64,000 nucleotides of DNA. Origin: Phytophthora sp. 'mugwort'. Taxonomy: Eukaryota > Oomycota > Peronosporomycetes > Peronosporales > Peronosporaceae. Positions within the stretch are counted from its first letter, which is position 1; every line of letters starts with the position of its first letter. Below the pieces are notes generated by a model. The model was given only the letters and a program-made list of their open reading frames with translations. It ran no database searches and was not told the origin of the DNA. The DNA is taken from positions 7,378,001 to 7,442,000 of the forward strand of contig JAUCEF010000005.1 of assembly GCA_033558025.1 (NCBI GenBank), given 5' to 3'. Of this stretch, positions 29,978 through 39,928 are shown piece by piece. Position numbers and translations under genes: made by a program.

Positions 29978-31073
29978 ATGGCGGGGCGCGTAATTCCGCT
30001 GATGTTGTTGGTGCTAGCCACACCGGGCTCCGCCACGAAGATCGAGGCGGTGAACCTCTGCGAGGGCAGCATGGAGCTCCACATTGGCAGCCACGGCGAC
30101 CCTATCATCATTGCAGAGGGTACTGACCACAGCTTGGAACTCACGGACGGCAACAATGCTGCGTACCGATATGGGGCCTCGTACCAAGCCACACGTTCGT
30201 TTCGCAAAAGAGTTTTCCACCTTTCAACTGGAATAATTGTCAGTTAACTTTTGTCCTTTTGCATTTTGGCAGAGGCCGAATTTGCCAATGTCGACTCCAG
30301 TACATGGTATGACATTTCCATCATTCCTTCTGGGAACACCGGGGTACGCACAAGTGGCAAAGTCAACAAAAATCATAAATGACACCTCGTCTCAAGAAAA
30401 CAATTGACAAAATCTGTATGTTTTGCTTCAGCCAGGTTCGTGTTCCAGCCTTGAGGACTGCAAGGCCGTGACCGGAGGCACAGGCTTCAATGTGGCAATG
30501 CTGATAATTCCCAGTAGTGGGGGAGGCACCACTTCCACCGAGTCTTGCCGCGTTTTGAGTTGTCTTAAAGATGGTTGCAACGATGCCTATCAGTTCCCAG
30601 ATCAGGACGCCCGGACGCACAGTTGCAGCGCAAATGTTAAGTTTCAGGTGGTCTTTTGTGGTGGCAACTCGACGGAGACGACATCGGACACAGCAGCAGA
30701 TTATTGGGTCAACATTAGCAGTTTATCGGGTTCTGGGAGCAGTTCAAATTCTTCTAGTGGAAGTTTCGACGCTTCCTTTCAATCAGATTCAACTGTACAA
30801 GTTGAGCCTCCATCGGTCACGACCCCAGCACCACTGAGCAATAATGAGGAAACAGTTAGTATAGAGTCAACAGACTCATCAGGAACATCCACAGCGGTGT
30901 ATGTAGCTGCAGGGGTGGCAGCGGCTGTCGTGGCTCTTGTGGTCGCTGCATTTGTCTTGAAACGAAGACATGCCATCGCTTTCTGGTGGGAAACTAGGAA
31001 CTACAAAGAACACGAGCTACGGAGCTCGGATGAACTCGGATTTGTGCGAGTATCCGACGATGCAATCATTTAA
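29978..31073 (+). CDS. TLP6: divergent thaumatin-like membrane protein, 309 aa
   Basis: Exons 29978-30194, 30273-30343 and 30432-31073. Both family introns are present in the same phases (GTTCGT..GCAG and GTACGC..TCAG). After the signal peptide the N-terminal strand has diverged (NLCEGSMELHIGSHGD), but WYDISIIPSG, GFNVAMLIIP, GCNDAYQFPDQDARTHSC and VVFCGG remain. The stalk is short (about 90 residues) and Ser-rich rather than Thr/Pro repeats. The membrane helix (VYVAAGVAAAVVALVVAAFVL) is followed by KRRHAIAFWWETRNYKEHEL. The tail lacks the TP-INV motif of TLP2 and TLP3. It is the most distant member and may have a different partner. Confidence 0.78.
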
Positions 31074-31076
31074 AAC

Positions 31077-31101
31077 TCAACTACAACCGCGTTGTAGTTG
31101 A
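31077..31101 (+). other. Stem-loop immediately after the TLP6 stop
   Basis: TCAACTACAAC (31077-31087) pairs perfectly with GTTGTAGTTGA (31091-31101) across CGC. It begins 3 bases past the stop codon and would form an 11-bp hairpin in the 3' UTR. Confidence 0.5.
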
Positions 31102-31242
31102 CAAGTTAATGCGATGGAGGGGCGGGGGGGGGGGAGGTTATAAATGGGAAGAATGACGCTGAATTTCAAGGCGAAATCCATGCTTCGGCGTCGTTTCACT
31201 TCCTGAATTCAATTCCAGATCGTCGTCGAGAGAGCGTGGACG

Positions 31243-32943
31243 ATGGGGAACGGCCACTCTCGCGATGAGTTTGCGGACGTCCTGCCCTGTGTGGAAGTCC
31301 CTGGAAAGGCAAAGTTAGACCCCTCACTGATATCTGACGCGTGGACTGGTGGGTCGAGCTCTTCTAGCGCTGGTGAAGATGATGCGGCAGATTCTAGTGC
31401 CAAAACCCTTGTCGGGAAGTTTGTTCCGCCCTGTCACGCGTTGCAACAGGAAGAAAACATTTCGCGTCGAAGTGTTGAAGCGAGTGAAGTCGTTCGTGTG
31501 TTTAACGCCGTCGAACGAACAGAAGACCGGTTTCTGGTACCTGAGAGCGTGCGAAAGTCTCGGACGTTGGATACATATGCGGACGTATGTTCAGAGATCC
31601 TGCCAGGATTTTTGTACGTGAGCAATCTTCGAGTGGCACGTGATACGGTCAGGTTGCGAGTATTTGGCATTACGCACGTGATTAATTGCTGTGGAGAGTT
31701 GAAATGTTATGAGAATGACGCTGAAACATCACGTGATGTCGAGGACACGATGAGGCTTTTGTTACGCGATGACGCTACTGAAGACCTTACACCGTTTCTG
31801 CCACAAGTAATGGAATATATTGCCACCTGTCGACAACGATCTCAGTCTCAAGACAAAGAGACGGGCAACGGAGCCAAGGTGCTCGTGCATTGCCATCAAG
31901 GCGTCTCTCGTTCGTGTGCCTTGGCAATTGCTTACGTCATGCTAGAGCAACAACTGTCGTATCATGAAGCTTCAGCACTAGTAAAGCGTCAACGCGCAAT
32001 CTCGAGTCCAAATGCTGCCTTCATTTGCCAGCTTCTTGAGTGGGAAAAAGACTTGCAAGCGATCAGAGCACGTGAACATGGAGCTCCTGGGTTTGCTCTT
32101 GGTGGACTGTATCGCTTGACATCACATGCCAGCTATGATCCCGAATGCTTTGTGCTCAAGCGTTGCTACGAGCCCAGTGCGGGATCTGCTCGGCAACGGC
32201 AAAACATGGCAAACGTGAGAACACAAGACGATGAACGCCGTCTACTTTGGTCCCAAGGCACTTTTGTTTATCAAAGCCCAACTACTTCCACTGATTTAAT
32301 CGTTTGGCATGGAGCGAAATGTACGATCCTGGACGCAGTTTCGAGAGCAACAAAACTTTCACATCAATTGCTCGGTGTACAAGCTCTAGCCCAAACTTCC
32401 GACACTGCGTTGATACAGATGAAACTTGTCGAGGTCTTTGAGAGCTCTGAGGGCCAAACAGGTACAGATGTCGACCACTTTGGCTATACTGCTGAGCTGC
32501 ACTGGAGTCGAGAATTGGTGCCTAAAGTGCCACAACTACTTCTGCCAATAAATGGAGGGACCAAGGTTACCAATAATGGCTCCGATCAACTCGAAATTCA
32601 ACCTACAAATGTCGTCTCCGTTCCTCAATTATTCATACTTGAAGCTATCGGTGAACGGGATGGCGACGATTTGTGGGATCAACTAACAAACTACGATTCA
32701 GAAGACTTGACACCAGACGGCGCTTTCCTGGTGTTCTCGGTCAAGTCACAAAGGTTCATCGAAGGTTACGTGTGGATTGGTACGAGCTGCCAATTTGCAC
32801 CCGAAATGGTCGTCAAGGCAGCACAAAAGCACGTTCAGAGTCTCCACACTCAGCCAGAAACGAGCTCTTCATCGGCATTGATAATTGAACACCAGAACCA
32901 GGAAAGTGACGCGTTTTGGCAGCTCTTTGAAGCAGGCTATTAA
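31243..32943 (+). CDS. Dual-specificity phosphatase with gelsolin-like tail (MKP1-like), 566 aa
   Basis: Single exon from ATG 31243. The N-terminus MGNGHS fits the N-myristoylation pattern (G2, S6). The phosphatase domain spans about residues 108-280: EILPGFLYVSNLRVARD, ITHVINCCGELKCY, and the catalytic loop HCHQGVSRSCALAIAYVM at about 215 with the HCxxGxxRS signature. The C-terminal half (about 300-560) has repeated segments resembling gelsolin folds, such as LLWSQGTFVYQSP..DLIVWHGAKC and FLVFSVKSQRFIEGYVWIG. A phosphatase plus gelsolin-like layout is known in plant MAP kinase phosphatase MKP1. The likely role is dephosphorylation of MAP kinases at membranes. It is convergent with the next gene, 61 bases apart. 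Confidence 0.85.
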   Translation: MGNGHSRDEFADVLPCVEVPGKAKLDPSLISDAWTGGSSSSSAGEDDAADSSAKTLVGKFVPPCHALQQEENISRRSVEASEVVRVFNAVERTEDRFLVPESVRKSRTLDTYADVCSEILPGFLYVSNLRVARDTVRLRVFGITHVINCCGELKCYENDAETSRDVEDTMRLLLRDDATEDLTPFLPQVMEYIATCRQRSQSQDKETGNGAKVLVHCHQGVSRSCALAIAYVMLEQQLSYHEASALVKRQRAISSPNAAFICQLLEWEKDLQAIRAREHGAPGFALGGLYRLTSHASYDPECFVLKRCYEPSAGSARQRQNMANVRTQDDERRLLWSQGTFVYQSPTTSTDLIVWHGAKCTILDAVSRATKLSHQLLGVQALAQTSDTALIQMKLVEVFESSEGQTGTDVDHFGYTAELHWSRELVPKVPQLLLPINGGTKVTNNGSDQLEIQPTNVVSVPQLFILEAIGERDGDDLWDQLTNYDSEDLTPDGAFLVFSVKSQRFIEGYVWIGTSCQFAPEMVVKAAQKHVQSLHTQPETSSSSALIIEHQNQESDAFWQLFEAGY

Positions 32944-33004
32944 GAGTAATAAAAACAATTATTGCCGACATCTTATCACATTTCTAAGCATCGTTTCCAG
33001 ATTA

Positions 33005-35672
33005 TCAAATAGTGTTTCTCTTTGTTTTTGTTTGTGACGTAGAGTTCGAGCTGGCCTTGATACTGGCGCGCCGGATATCCGGTAATAGTGCATTTGCGGC
33101 GTCGGAGAATGTGATCACGTCGTGGTTGAAAGGGTCTAAAGTCTCAAGGAGTGTCGTCACAGCGCTCTCAGACTATATAATAGTACGTCAGAATTCCTGA
33201 TATTTAACGATGAAAATATTTGCCACTTTACCTTCGTTGGCGCTAGTCGTCGAGAAAGTGTGACGAATCGAGGCTGCAAAATTCACAATAACATATTTTA
33301 GTTCGCGTTTTTCGATTGTATCGCTCATTGCGAAGACAAGTTCCGTACTCTGTTGAGGACACCGACACGTTCAATATCGAGCTCCTGAAAAACTCGACGA
33401 AATCCATCGAGCAATTCCAGTCGACCCTGGAGTTGGTACCCGTACAAAACTTGCTCAAAGTCAACGAAAGGCAAAGAAAGGTTTGGTTTCTCAGTCGGCA
33501 GAGGTTTCTGTCGTTGTGTATGAGTTGCCCGACATTTTTCGGCTTTCTGCTGGACCAAACGCATCAACGTCGCGCTCTGTGGTAGAAATAAACGATCAAC
33601 AGTAGGCAAGATACCGTTAACTGACAAATGCAACGTACATCTTGAGGCTCGTAGAGATACGTGAGCAGATTGCGCCACTCGTCTTCATGTAACAAGCCAT
33701 CTATTCTACTTTGAACAAGTGCAGCGATGGCTTTGCCTTGTTTTAATGGGAATTTTGCCGAAAAGAAAGCTTTCAGCAGTTCGACCAGAGCAGTCTGCAA
33801 TTTCCGTTTGATTTCCAAGAAACCTTCATCCAAACGATTGCCAAGTAGCGCCACAAACACAGCAGCGTCATTCTCACGTCTTGCAAAGTGCTCGGCTGTT
33901 TTCCATACTGCACTGGCGTAGTCCACGATAAGTTTGGGTAGACCGAAGCGCGTGTTTAAATACGTGTACAGATGCTGCTCCATCGTCTCGCGTGGAGCCC
34001 CGGCAGCGATGGCACGGACGTCGTATTTCGCCTTGGATGTGTAGACGCAGTTGATAAAGTCCACGAGTTGTTTTAGAGATAAATTTCGCACTGAGACTGT
34101 CATCTGGGGTGCCGGTGGTGTGACAACTTGTGTGGACAGACATGATGGCATTTCCGGTGCTCGAATGTCTTCAAGTGGATCTGAAATTGTGTTCACTTTG
34201 CCACTTTCTTCGCTGTGGCATCTCCGAGTCCGTCGAGTTGTCGGTTTTTGCGTAATATCGCCGAGCTTTTCAGTAGTGGTTCTTCGAATGCCCATAGATT
34301 TAAAGGTTCCACTCCTTAGAATCCCCTTTCCACCGCTCTGAATACGTTTAAGCTCCAAGTTTTCCAGCTCAACCACTTCACGTCGAGCTGTCTCGTGCTG
34401 CAGTTGCAATTGAACTGCCTCTAGATCGCTCTCAAGACCTTCAGCCACATCGAGTAAAAGCTTGAGCTGATGCTGGTTTTGTCCTGATGCTTCTCCCGTC
34501 GTTGTAGTTTGAGCATGAATTTGAGCCTGAGCAGCGCGTTGATGCGCCTGCATGACAGTCAGCAGCTGCTTTTGCATTGCAAGTAGCATTCCAAAGCCAT
34601 TTCCAAGCCCCGCGTCAGCTTGAGCGATTTTCTGCGATCCAAACATTGCACACACCTCGAGTAAACTCCACCGCGTCTGTAGCATGGCCTCTGAGAGCTC
34701 CTTGCCATCTTCGGGCTCCTGACGCTTCAATTGTTGAGCCAATAAGTCGACATGACGATCCAATTGAGCGAAAAGTTTGACTTTCGAGTTGCTGTTAGTT
34801 TTGCCCTGTGAGTCGCCATCATGGAAGGCCTTGACAACCGCTTTAAGTTGCTGGAGGAAAGTTTCGGTCGACACAACGGTACTTGAACTTGTCTTCGAGC
34901 TTAAACATGCTTCTGTCGTAGGTTTTAAGACTTGCGAGTGATTTACCTTCAGTAATTTGCACCAATCTGTCCGATCATCAGAAATAGTGGCGGGCAGCTC
35001 CGTTGGGCGGACACTATTCTTCACATTGCATCGTAGTCCCGTCTCAGACTTCATCTCTAGATTAGGAGTATCAGTTCTGAGTGTTTTCTGCTGATTTGGA
35101 GCAGTCGAAGAGCTCCGAGAGTCCTCAGCGAGAGGTGACGCACAGAATTGCTGCAGTTCTTGTAACGTTGGGCTTGCTAGGTTGCCATTGTTGCTAGAAT
35201 TCGTGGATGGGAGGGGAATACCGTTCAGAATTCGCAGTCGCGGGAGCATAGAAAGCAGCACATGCTCTTCAGCAGGACTTGAGAGGGATAAACTCAGACT
35301 CTTGAGGCATGAACAGTATTGCAATGTCTCGGCGAGAGTCCGTAGCGCTCCCATCCGAAAGCGAAAATTGTTGTTCAAGAGGTTCAACGCGACTAGTTTA
35401 GGCAGTCGAGCTCCAAAATCTTGCGGGAGATGGTGCAGTTCATTGTCACACAAGTCCAAGTGTCGAAGCGTCGGGAAGTGACGTTGAAGGAAGACGAGCA
35501 CATGTTCAGCCTCGTCCTGGGACAGACGTCGACCTCGAAGACTCACTCGCTCGGTGTTGGGATCGCTAGCGTAAAGTTGCTGAAGTTCTTCAATCACAGC
35601 CACAACTGTCCCTTTATTGTCCACTGGAGACTTGGAGGCGACGCGCGAGCTCTGGAGCACTTGGGCCTCCAT
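33005..35672 (-). CDS. LRR / coiled-coil / EF-hand-like protein, four exons, 823 aa
   Basis: Exons 33639-35672, 33349-33576, 33232-33273 and 33005-33172, all phase 0, with introns GTACGT..ACAG, GTACGG..GCAG and GTAAAG..ATAG. Leucine-rich repeats occupy about residues 35-165 (LRHLDLCDNELHHLP, LVALNLLNNNFRF, LKSLSLSLSS). A Ser/Thr-rich middle and a coiled coil (about 375-440, LLLDVAEGLESDLEAVQLQL) follow. The C-terminal part has helical segments and two EF-hand-like units: FQELDIERVGVLNR running across the intron into PRFVTLSRRL, and LETLDPFNHDVITFSDAANALL. Loop residues are imperfect, so calcium binding is doubtful. It shares a 262-base divergent promoter with the dynein assembly factor, which suggests but does not prove a flagellar role. 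Confidence 0.8.
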
Positions 35673-35934
35673 TTTCTACTGTCGTTGGCCTGTGTCCTGG
35701 ACGCTGGACATCCAAATGTTGATGGGATAAGGCCAAGAAAGCAGAAAATAGTTTCTGGACCGGATTGGGACGATGTCACTAAAGACAAGAAACGAAAACG
35801 AGGTATGCTGCGTGAAGGAAGACGGTGTCCCCTCGGTCGTCTTCAAATGTCCTCAGAACTTGATGAGGCGGCGTCGGATTGAAAAGTCGCAGGGCATTTG
35901 GATCCAGTTGAAAACCAGTCGACAGACTCGGACG
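35673..35934. promoter_or_regulatory. 262-base divergent intergenic region
   Basis: It lies between two start codons pointing away from each other. I saw no obvious RFX X-box or oomycete initiator. It must hold both promoters unless the upstream transcript starts further away. Confidence 0.5.
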
Positions 35935-36763
35935 ATGGAGGTCGCAGGTACTGAACTACTGGCGCTGAATGATCTGCTCACGGGTATTCAGGACGCACAA
36001 GATGACTACGAAGAGGTTTGTTCACCACCTTGTTGGGAATTGGTTTCTAGTTAACTTTTGGTATCTTAAACACATGATGGTACGAACCAGAACCAAACGC
36101 ATCAAATCACGCCGTATTTACTCAACGGAGTCTCTGCCAAACTCCCAGAAGGTGAGTATTACTCGTGAGGGGTTTATGGGTAACAGGAAACTTGCACTAA
36201 TTATTTTGCTGCTGTCAGTGACTCGACCTATCGGCCAGATCCGTCAAGAGGACCCCAAAGCGATCTGGTCATTGGCTGAAGTCCCAAGCGACGACGAAGA
36301 CGACGCGTTCGAGACTCGAACACGCCCAAAGTATGTGCATCTTCCACTGTAGTTCTGATCTGTTTCTAAATCCAGTACGGTCAGGTTTGAGATTCTCTAC
36401 AAGCAGAGCGTCATGACGGAGGACGTTTTCCTCGGACTCAGCGACAAGGACCCATCCACGGCTCATTGTGAAGCAATGGTGGTACGTGTCGAATGTCCTG
36501 ATCACCGTCTTGAAGACATCGAACTGGACGTCAAGCGGCAGAAGCTGCTGCTCTTATCCTCCACACTGTAGGGTACATTTCCCATCTCAATTACTGTAAA
36601 TCGCACAACTGTAATGACCGTGAACTTCAATTTGCTGGCTGTCCATAGGAAGCTCGTGCTGCATCTGCCGTATCCCGTTCGCCATCTTGAAGGTCAAGCC
36701 AAATGGGACCATAAGGCTCATTCACTCTCCGTCTCGCTTCCCTTCCTTCGAGACGACTGGTAG
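35935..36763 (+). CDS. DNAAF6: Dynein axonemal assembly factor (PIH1D3/DNAAF6-like), five exons
   Basis: The family acts in the cytoplasm with HSP90/HSP70 to pre-assemble outer and inner dynein arms of motile flagella, needed by zoospores. Exons: 35935-36015, 36091-36151, 36219-36330, 36385-36567 and 36649-36763. Diagnostic sequence is RPKFEILYKQSVMTEDVFLG across the third splice, then STAHCEAMVVRVECP, DIELDVKRQKLLLLSS, and after the last intron LVLHLPYPVRHLEGQAKWD, the CS-like C-terminus of the family. Acidic EVPSDDEDDAFETR precedes the core. An alternative acceptor for exon 4 at 36376 would add three residues; 36385 gives the better family match. Exon 2 placement is the least certain. About 183 residues, compact for the family. 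Confidence 0.85.
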
Positions 36764-36901
36764 CTGTCAGAGGACATTTCGTCTACCTAATGTAGCCATG
36801 CCATTATATCTCTTCAACTGTAGTTGGACTCTTCTTCTGTATATTCACGGTAGCTCGATTTTTAGCCAGTCAGACCAATCGACCGACCTGTCGTCGTCGC
36901 C

Positions 36902-39453
36902 ATGGCTCTGCTGTCGTCTGCGCGACTCGAGGCCATCGAGCTTATCCGCGAGCAGCTCCGCTGTACACTATGGTAGGTCGCTCGCTTCTTTCGGTCCGTT
37001 GCCCGCACTGTCAGACGCTAATGCTCTTTAACTGTAGTGGCAATATATTTCAGGACCCGCAGTGCCTCGACTGCAAGCACAACTTCTGCCTCCCATGCAT
37101 CCTGCTGCACCTCCGACAGAACAATTCCCATTGTCCTATATGTCAATTACCTACGAGACCTAGTGAGGTGACGCGGAATCAGTTCTTGGAGAGCATTTTG
37201 GCGGCCTGGAACGGGGTCGAGACGGAGCTCGAGGCTCTGAACGGAGACCCGGCGCTCCATGCCATGAAGATCACAGTGGCGGACACGGACAAGGCTCTGC
37301 ATCGAGCTGCAACAGGGACGGGGTCTATGGGGTCTTTGGTCCCAGAGAGTGAGGACAGCCAGCAGGAAGATAGACCCAAATCGAGAGGCCCCGTGGCCAA
37401 CCACAAGTGGCACATTGACACACAGGAGATTCGACAGGAACTTAAGTTAGAGCAACCGTATTTGCCGCAACATTATGGATCCAGACAAGGCAGTACGGAG
37501 CATTGGAAGAAGACGAGTAGCAGCGACTTACCAGATGATTATGGAGGGAGCGCGAATGCGAGCAGTGGAGGGGAGAAAAGCAGACGAATAAATGGACATG
37601 GACACAAAAAGAAGAGCGAGAAGAAGCTGCCAGTGGCGTCGTTGGATGAAGCTTCTGATGCGGAGAATGACGAGACGAGACACAGCAGAGACGAGCATGT
37701 TGAAGAGGAAGAGGAGGCTGAAGATGGATTTCTGTCCTCGCAGACGAGTAGTCTGATGGCCACACAGGAAGTGGAGAGCTATTTGGATCGTATTACCAAG
37801 CAAAGGGAGGCATTGAGTCAATGGGAACGGAATCATCAGGGAAAGAGTGACGGCAAGGCGTCGCTGTTGGATCTAGAGCGCTCTTTGCAAAGCAGCAACG
37901 GTTTTGATGAACTAATTAAAGAGAGACGGAGAGAATCGCAGAGCCACGATGAGGACGGCGACTTGTTGACGCAGATGACTCAGATGACTCAGATGCCACC
38001 ATCTACGAGTGCGCTCGAGTCTCCCGATCTGCTTGCGTCATTCCGACGGCGGCACCACACAAACCAGAGCGATAGTGATCAACGGCCAGCAAAGCGACGG
38101 ATTCTACTAGCGTCACCACTGCCATTGCATCCTCGAGGACGATTAGCGTCGCCGTCACGAAAGAGGCTTCGTATGCCCACGCCTCAGGATAATAAGTATC
38201 AGACGTCTGTCCGCAGCACCGCGTCAGCAATTGATCTATCCCGAGTTGGTTCGGACGATGAAGATGAGGTGCCGGACAGCCAGCCAGTACCGATACTACT
38301 GGATAAAGAGTACAAATCATCTGATGAAGATGACGACGGGGAAGACGATAAAGACGAAGATTATAAAGACGGAGGGGAGGAAGAGTACGAAATGAAGCCG
38401 GCGGTGCCCTTACCATCTTCACCGGAGCAAACGAGTAAATCTCCTGATCGGCTAAGAACGTTCTTTTCGAGGAAGAAAGAGCGTGTGAGTGATGATTTCC
38501 GTAGCGCGATCACAGCTTTCCAGTCAGAAGAAAAGCCTCGTAATGATGGCCTCAAGTCTCATGCAGCAAGACAACTTGTATCGTCAGCATCTCGCGCTAA
38601 GACTGAAGTTGGTGCAGAAACAAATAACAAGGAACGTGATAGTGCAAGATCGAGCTCAACTGGAAGGTCAGCAAAGCCCCCCACACACACTTCAAACAAC
38701 AGCGCGAAGCCTTCGTTTACCAGTGAGAACGGCTCCAGTTTTGTATTTGTGAGCTCGGATCTCACGCGTGAAGAGGTAAAGCGAGTGCTCGAGGCGACCC
38801 AACGGCTGGGCGGCAAATTCGGCCATGACTTTGATCTCAAGCGTGACCCAGTTACAGGTCACTTTTGTACATCTGTGACGCATTTGATCACCAAGGCGGT
38901 ACCTCCCATCGGGGCCATTAATGGAGCAGACCCGGACGAGTTACGATGCAAACGTACTGCAAAATACATGCGCGCGCTGGCTGAAGGCAGTTTCGTAATG
39001 GATTTCTCCTGGATCACAGCCAGTATCTCTGCCGGTAGATGGCTAACTGAAGACCCATTCGAGATGATTGGCGACATCTACAGTGACGCCGTGGGGAAAC
39101 CTCACGAAGGTCGCGTCCGTCGCGTTCAAACAGGAAGACGCAACAGTATCTTCAGCATGTTTTGTTTCGTGCTACTTGTGTCAGAGAAAGAGTTTGACTT
39201 CCAGATCGCATCCGTCAAAGCGTTGGTAAACAATTTCGGAGGCACTGTCGTGCATGCCGAGAGTTTCTCCAAGCTCAACACTAAGCAGCGTTCACGTCGT
39301 ACGCCCGTTGGCGTTGTGTCCAAGACCACGCTCCCTTCGGACGCCAAGGCCAAGTGGCAGCAGTTCCAGATCCCGATCGTGCGGATCACTTGGATCTTCG
39401 ATAGTGTGAGTCACCTCGAAGTGCTGCCGTTCGACGACTATTATCCGTACTAA
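36902..39453 (+). CDS. BRCA1-like protein: N-terminal RING, C-terminal tandem BRCT, 828 aa
   Basis: Exon 1 (36902-36972) and exon 2 (37038-39453). The intron GTAGGT..GTAG splits a Cys codon (TG|T) of the RING. Spliced, the RING reads RCTLCGN..CLDCKHNFCLPC..CPIC over about residues 20-62, a complete C3HC4 set. The long middle is acidic, Ser-rich and disordered. Two BRCT repeats follow at about 590-690 and 725-828: FVFVSSDLTREEVKRVLEAT, the WITASISAGRWLTEDPFEM motif with the family Trp, then ALVNNFGGTVV and a final WIFDSVSHLEVLPFDDYY. RING plus paired BRCT is the BRCA1/BARD1 plan: a ubiquitin ligase acting at DNA breaks. No ankyrin repeats, so it is closer to BRCA1 than BARD1. The start lies 138 bases after the DNAAF6 stop. 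Confidence 0.86.
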
Positions 39454-39601
39454 CGACCCCATTCACTGCGTATAGCACCTATCAACAATAACAAAAGGTC
39501 TGGTAAGAATGTCAGCTTACTTGAGACGCAGAGACTTGTTTCTCTCCTTATTAAGACGACCTAGCCTGTTGTAGCCCTCAGAACCTCGTGTTTCTGTCTC
39601 T

Positions 39602-39928
39602 TTACCGACTGGATTTCCTTGCCTTGTCTCCGTCCACGGGCACCTGCATCTCAAAAATATCCAAGCGTCCCTCGTTCTTCACTGCAATGTTGATATTGGC
39701 CCCGCTGGCCACCTTGATGTGCCGTTGTACGCACTCGAGCAGCTCTTGCTGCAGCGCCGCCAGGTCTACGCCCGCCAGCACCTGCGAGCCGCGCTGGTGC
39801 GCAAGGATGATCTGCAGCCGCTCCTTAGCCACCGACTTGGACGAGGACGCGTGCTCCGCCTCCCCAAATAGCGACGCCAGCCATTTCCTGGCGCCCTGAC
39901 GAGAGCTCGCACCCACGCGCGCCGCCAT
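39602..39928 (-). CDS. minE: MinE, mitochondrial division-site specificity factor, 108 aa
   Basis: Intronless. After an Arg/Ala/Ser-rich N-terminus without early acidic residues (MAARVGASSRQGARKWLASL), which fits a mitochondrial targeting peptide, comes SVAKERLQIILAHQR. This is the anti-MinCD helix of MinE. LQQELLECVQRHIKVA and INIAVKNEGRLDIFEMQVPV match the topological-specificity domain. Length is close to bacterial MinE plus a presequence. In bacteria MinE drives MinCD oscillation to place the FtsZ ring. Mitochondrial Min systems are known in some protist lineages including stramenopiles. An in-frame TAA 24 bases upstream supports the ATG. The 3' end converges with the BRCA1-like gene, 148 bases apart. 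Confidence 0.9.
   Translation of the reverse strand: MAARVGASSRQGARKWLASLFGEAEHASSSKSVAKERLQIILAHQRGSQVLAGVDLAALQQELLECVQRHIKVASGANINIAVKNEGRLDIFEMQVPVDGDKARKSSR

Noticed and set aside
8352..31073. Secreted effectors of the RXLR or crinkler type
   Set aside because: Signal-peptide proteins here are thaumatin-like; no RXLR-EER or LFLAK motif was seen after the signal peptides.
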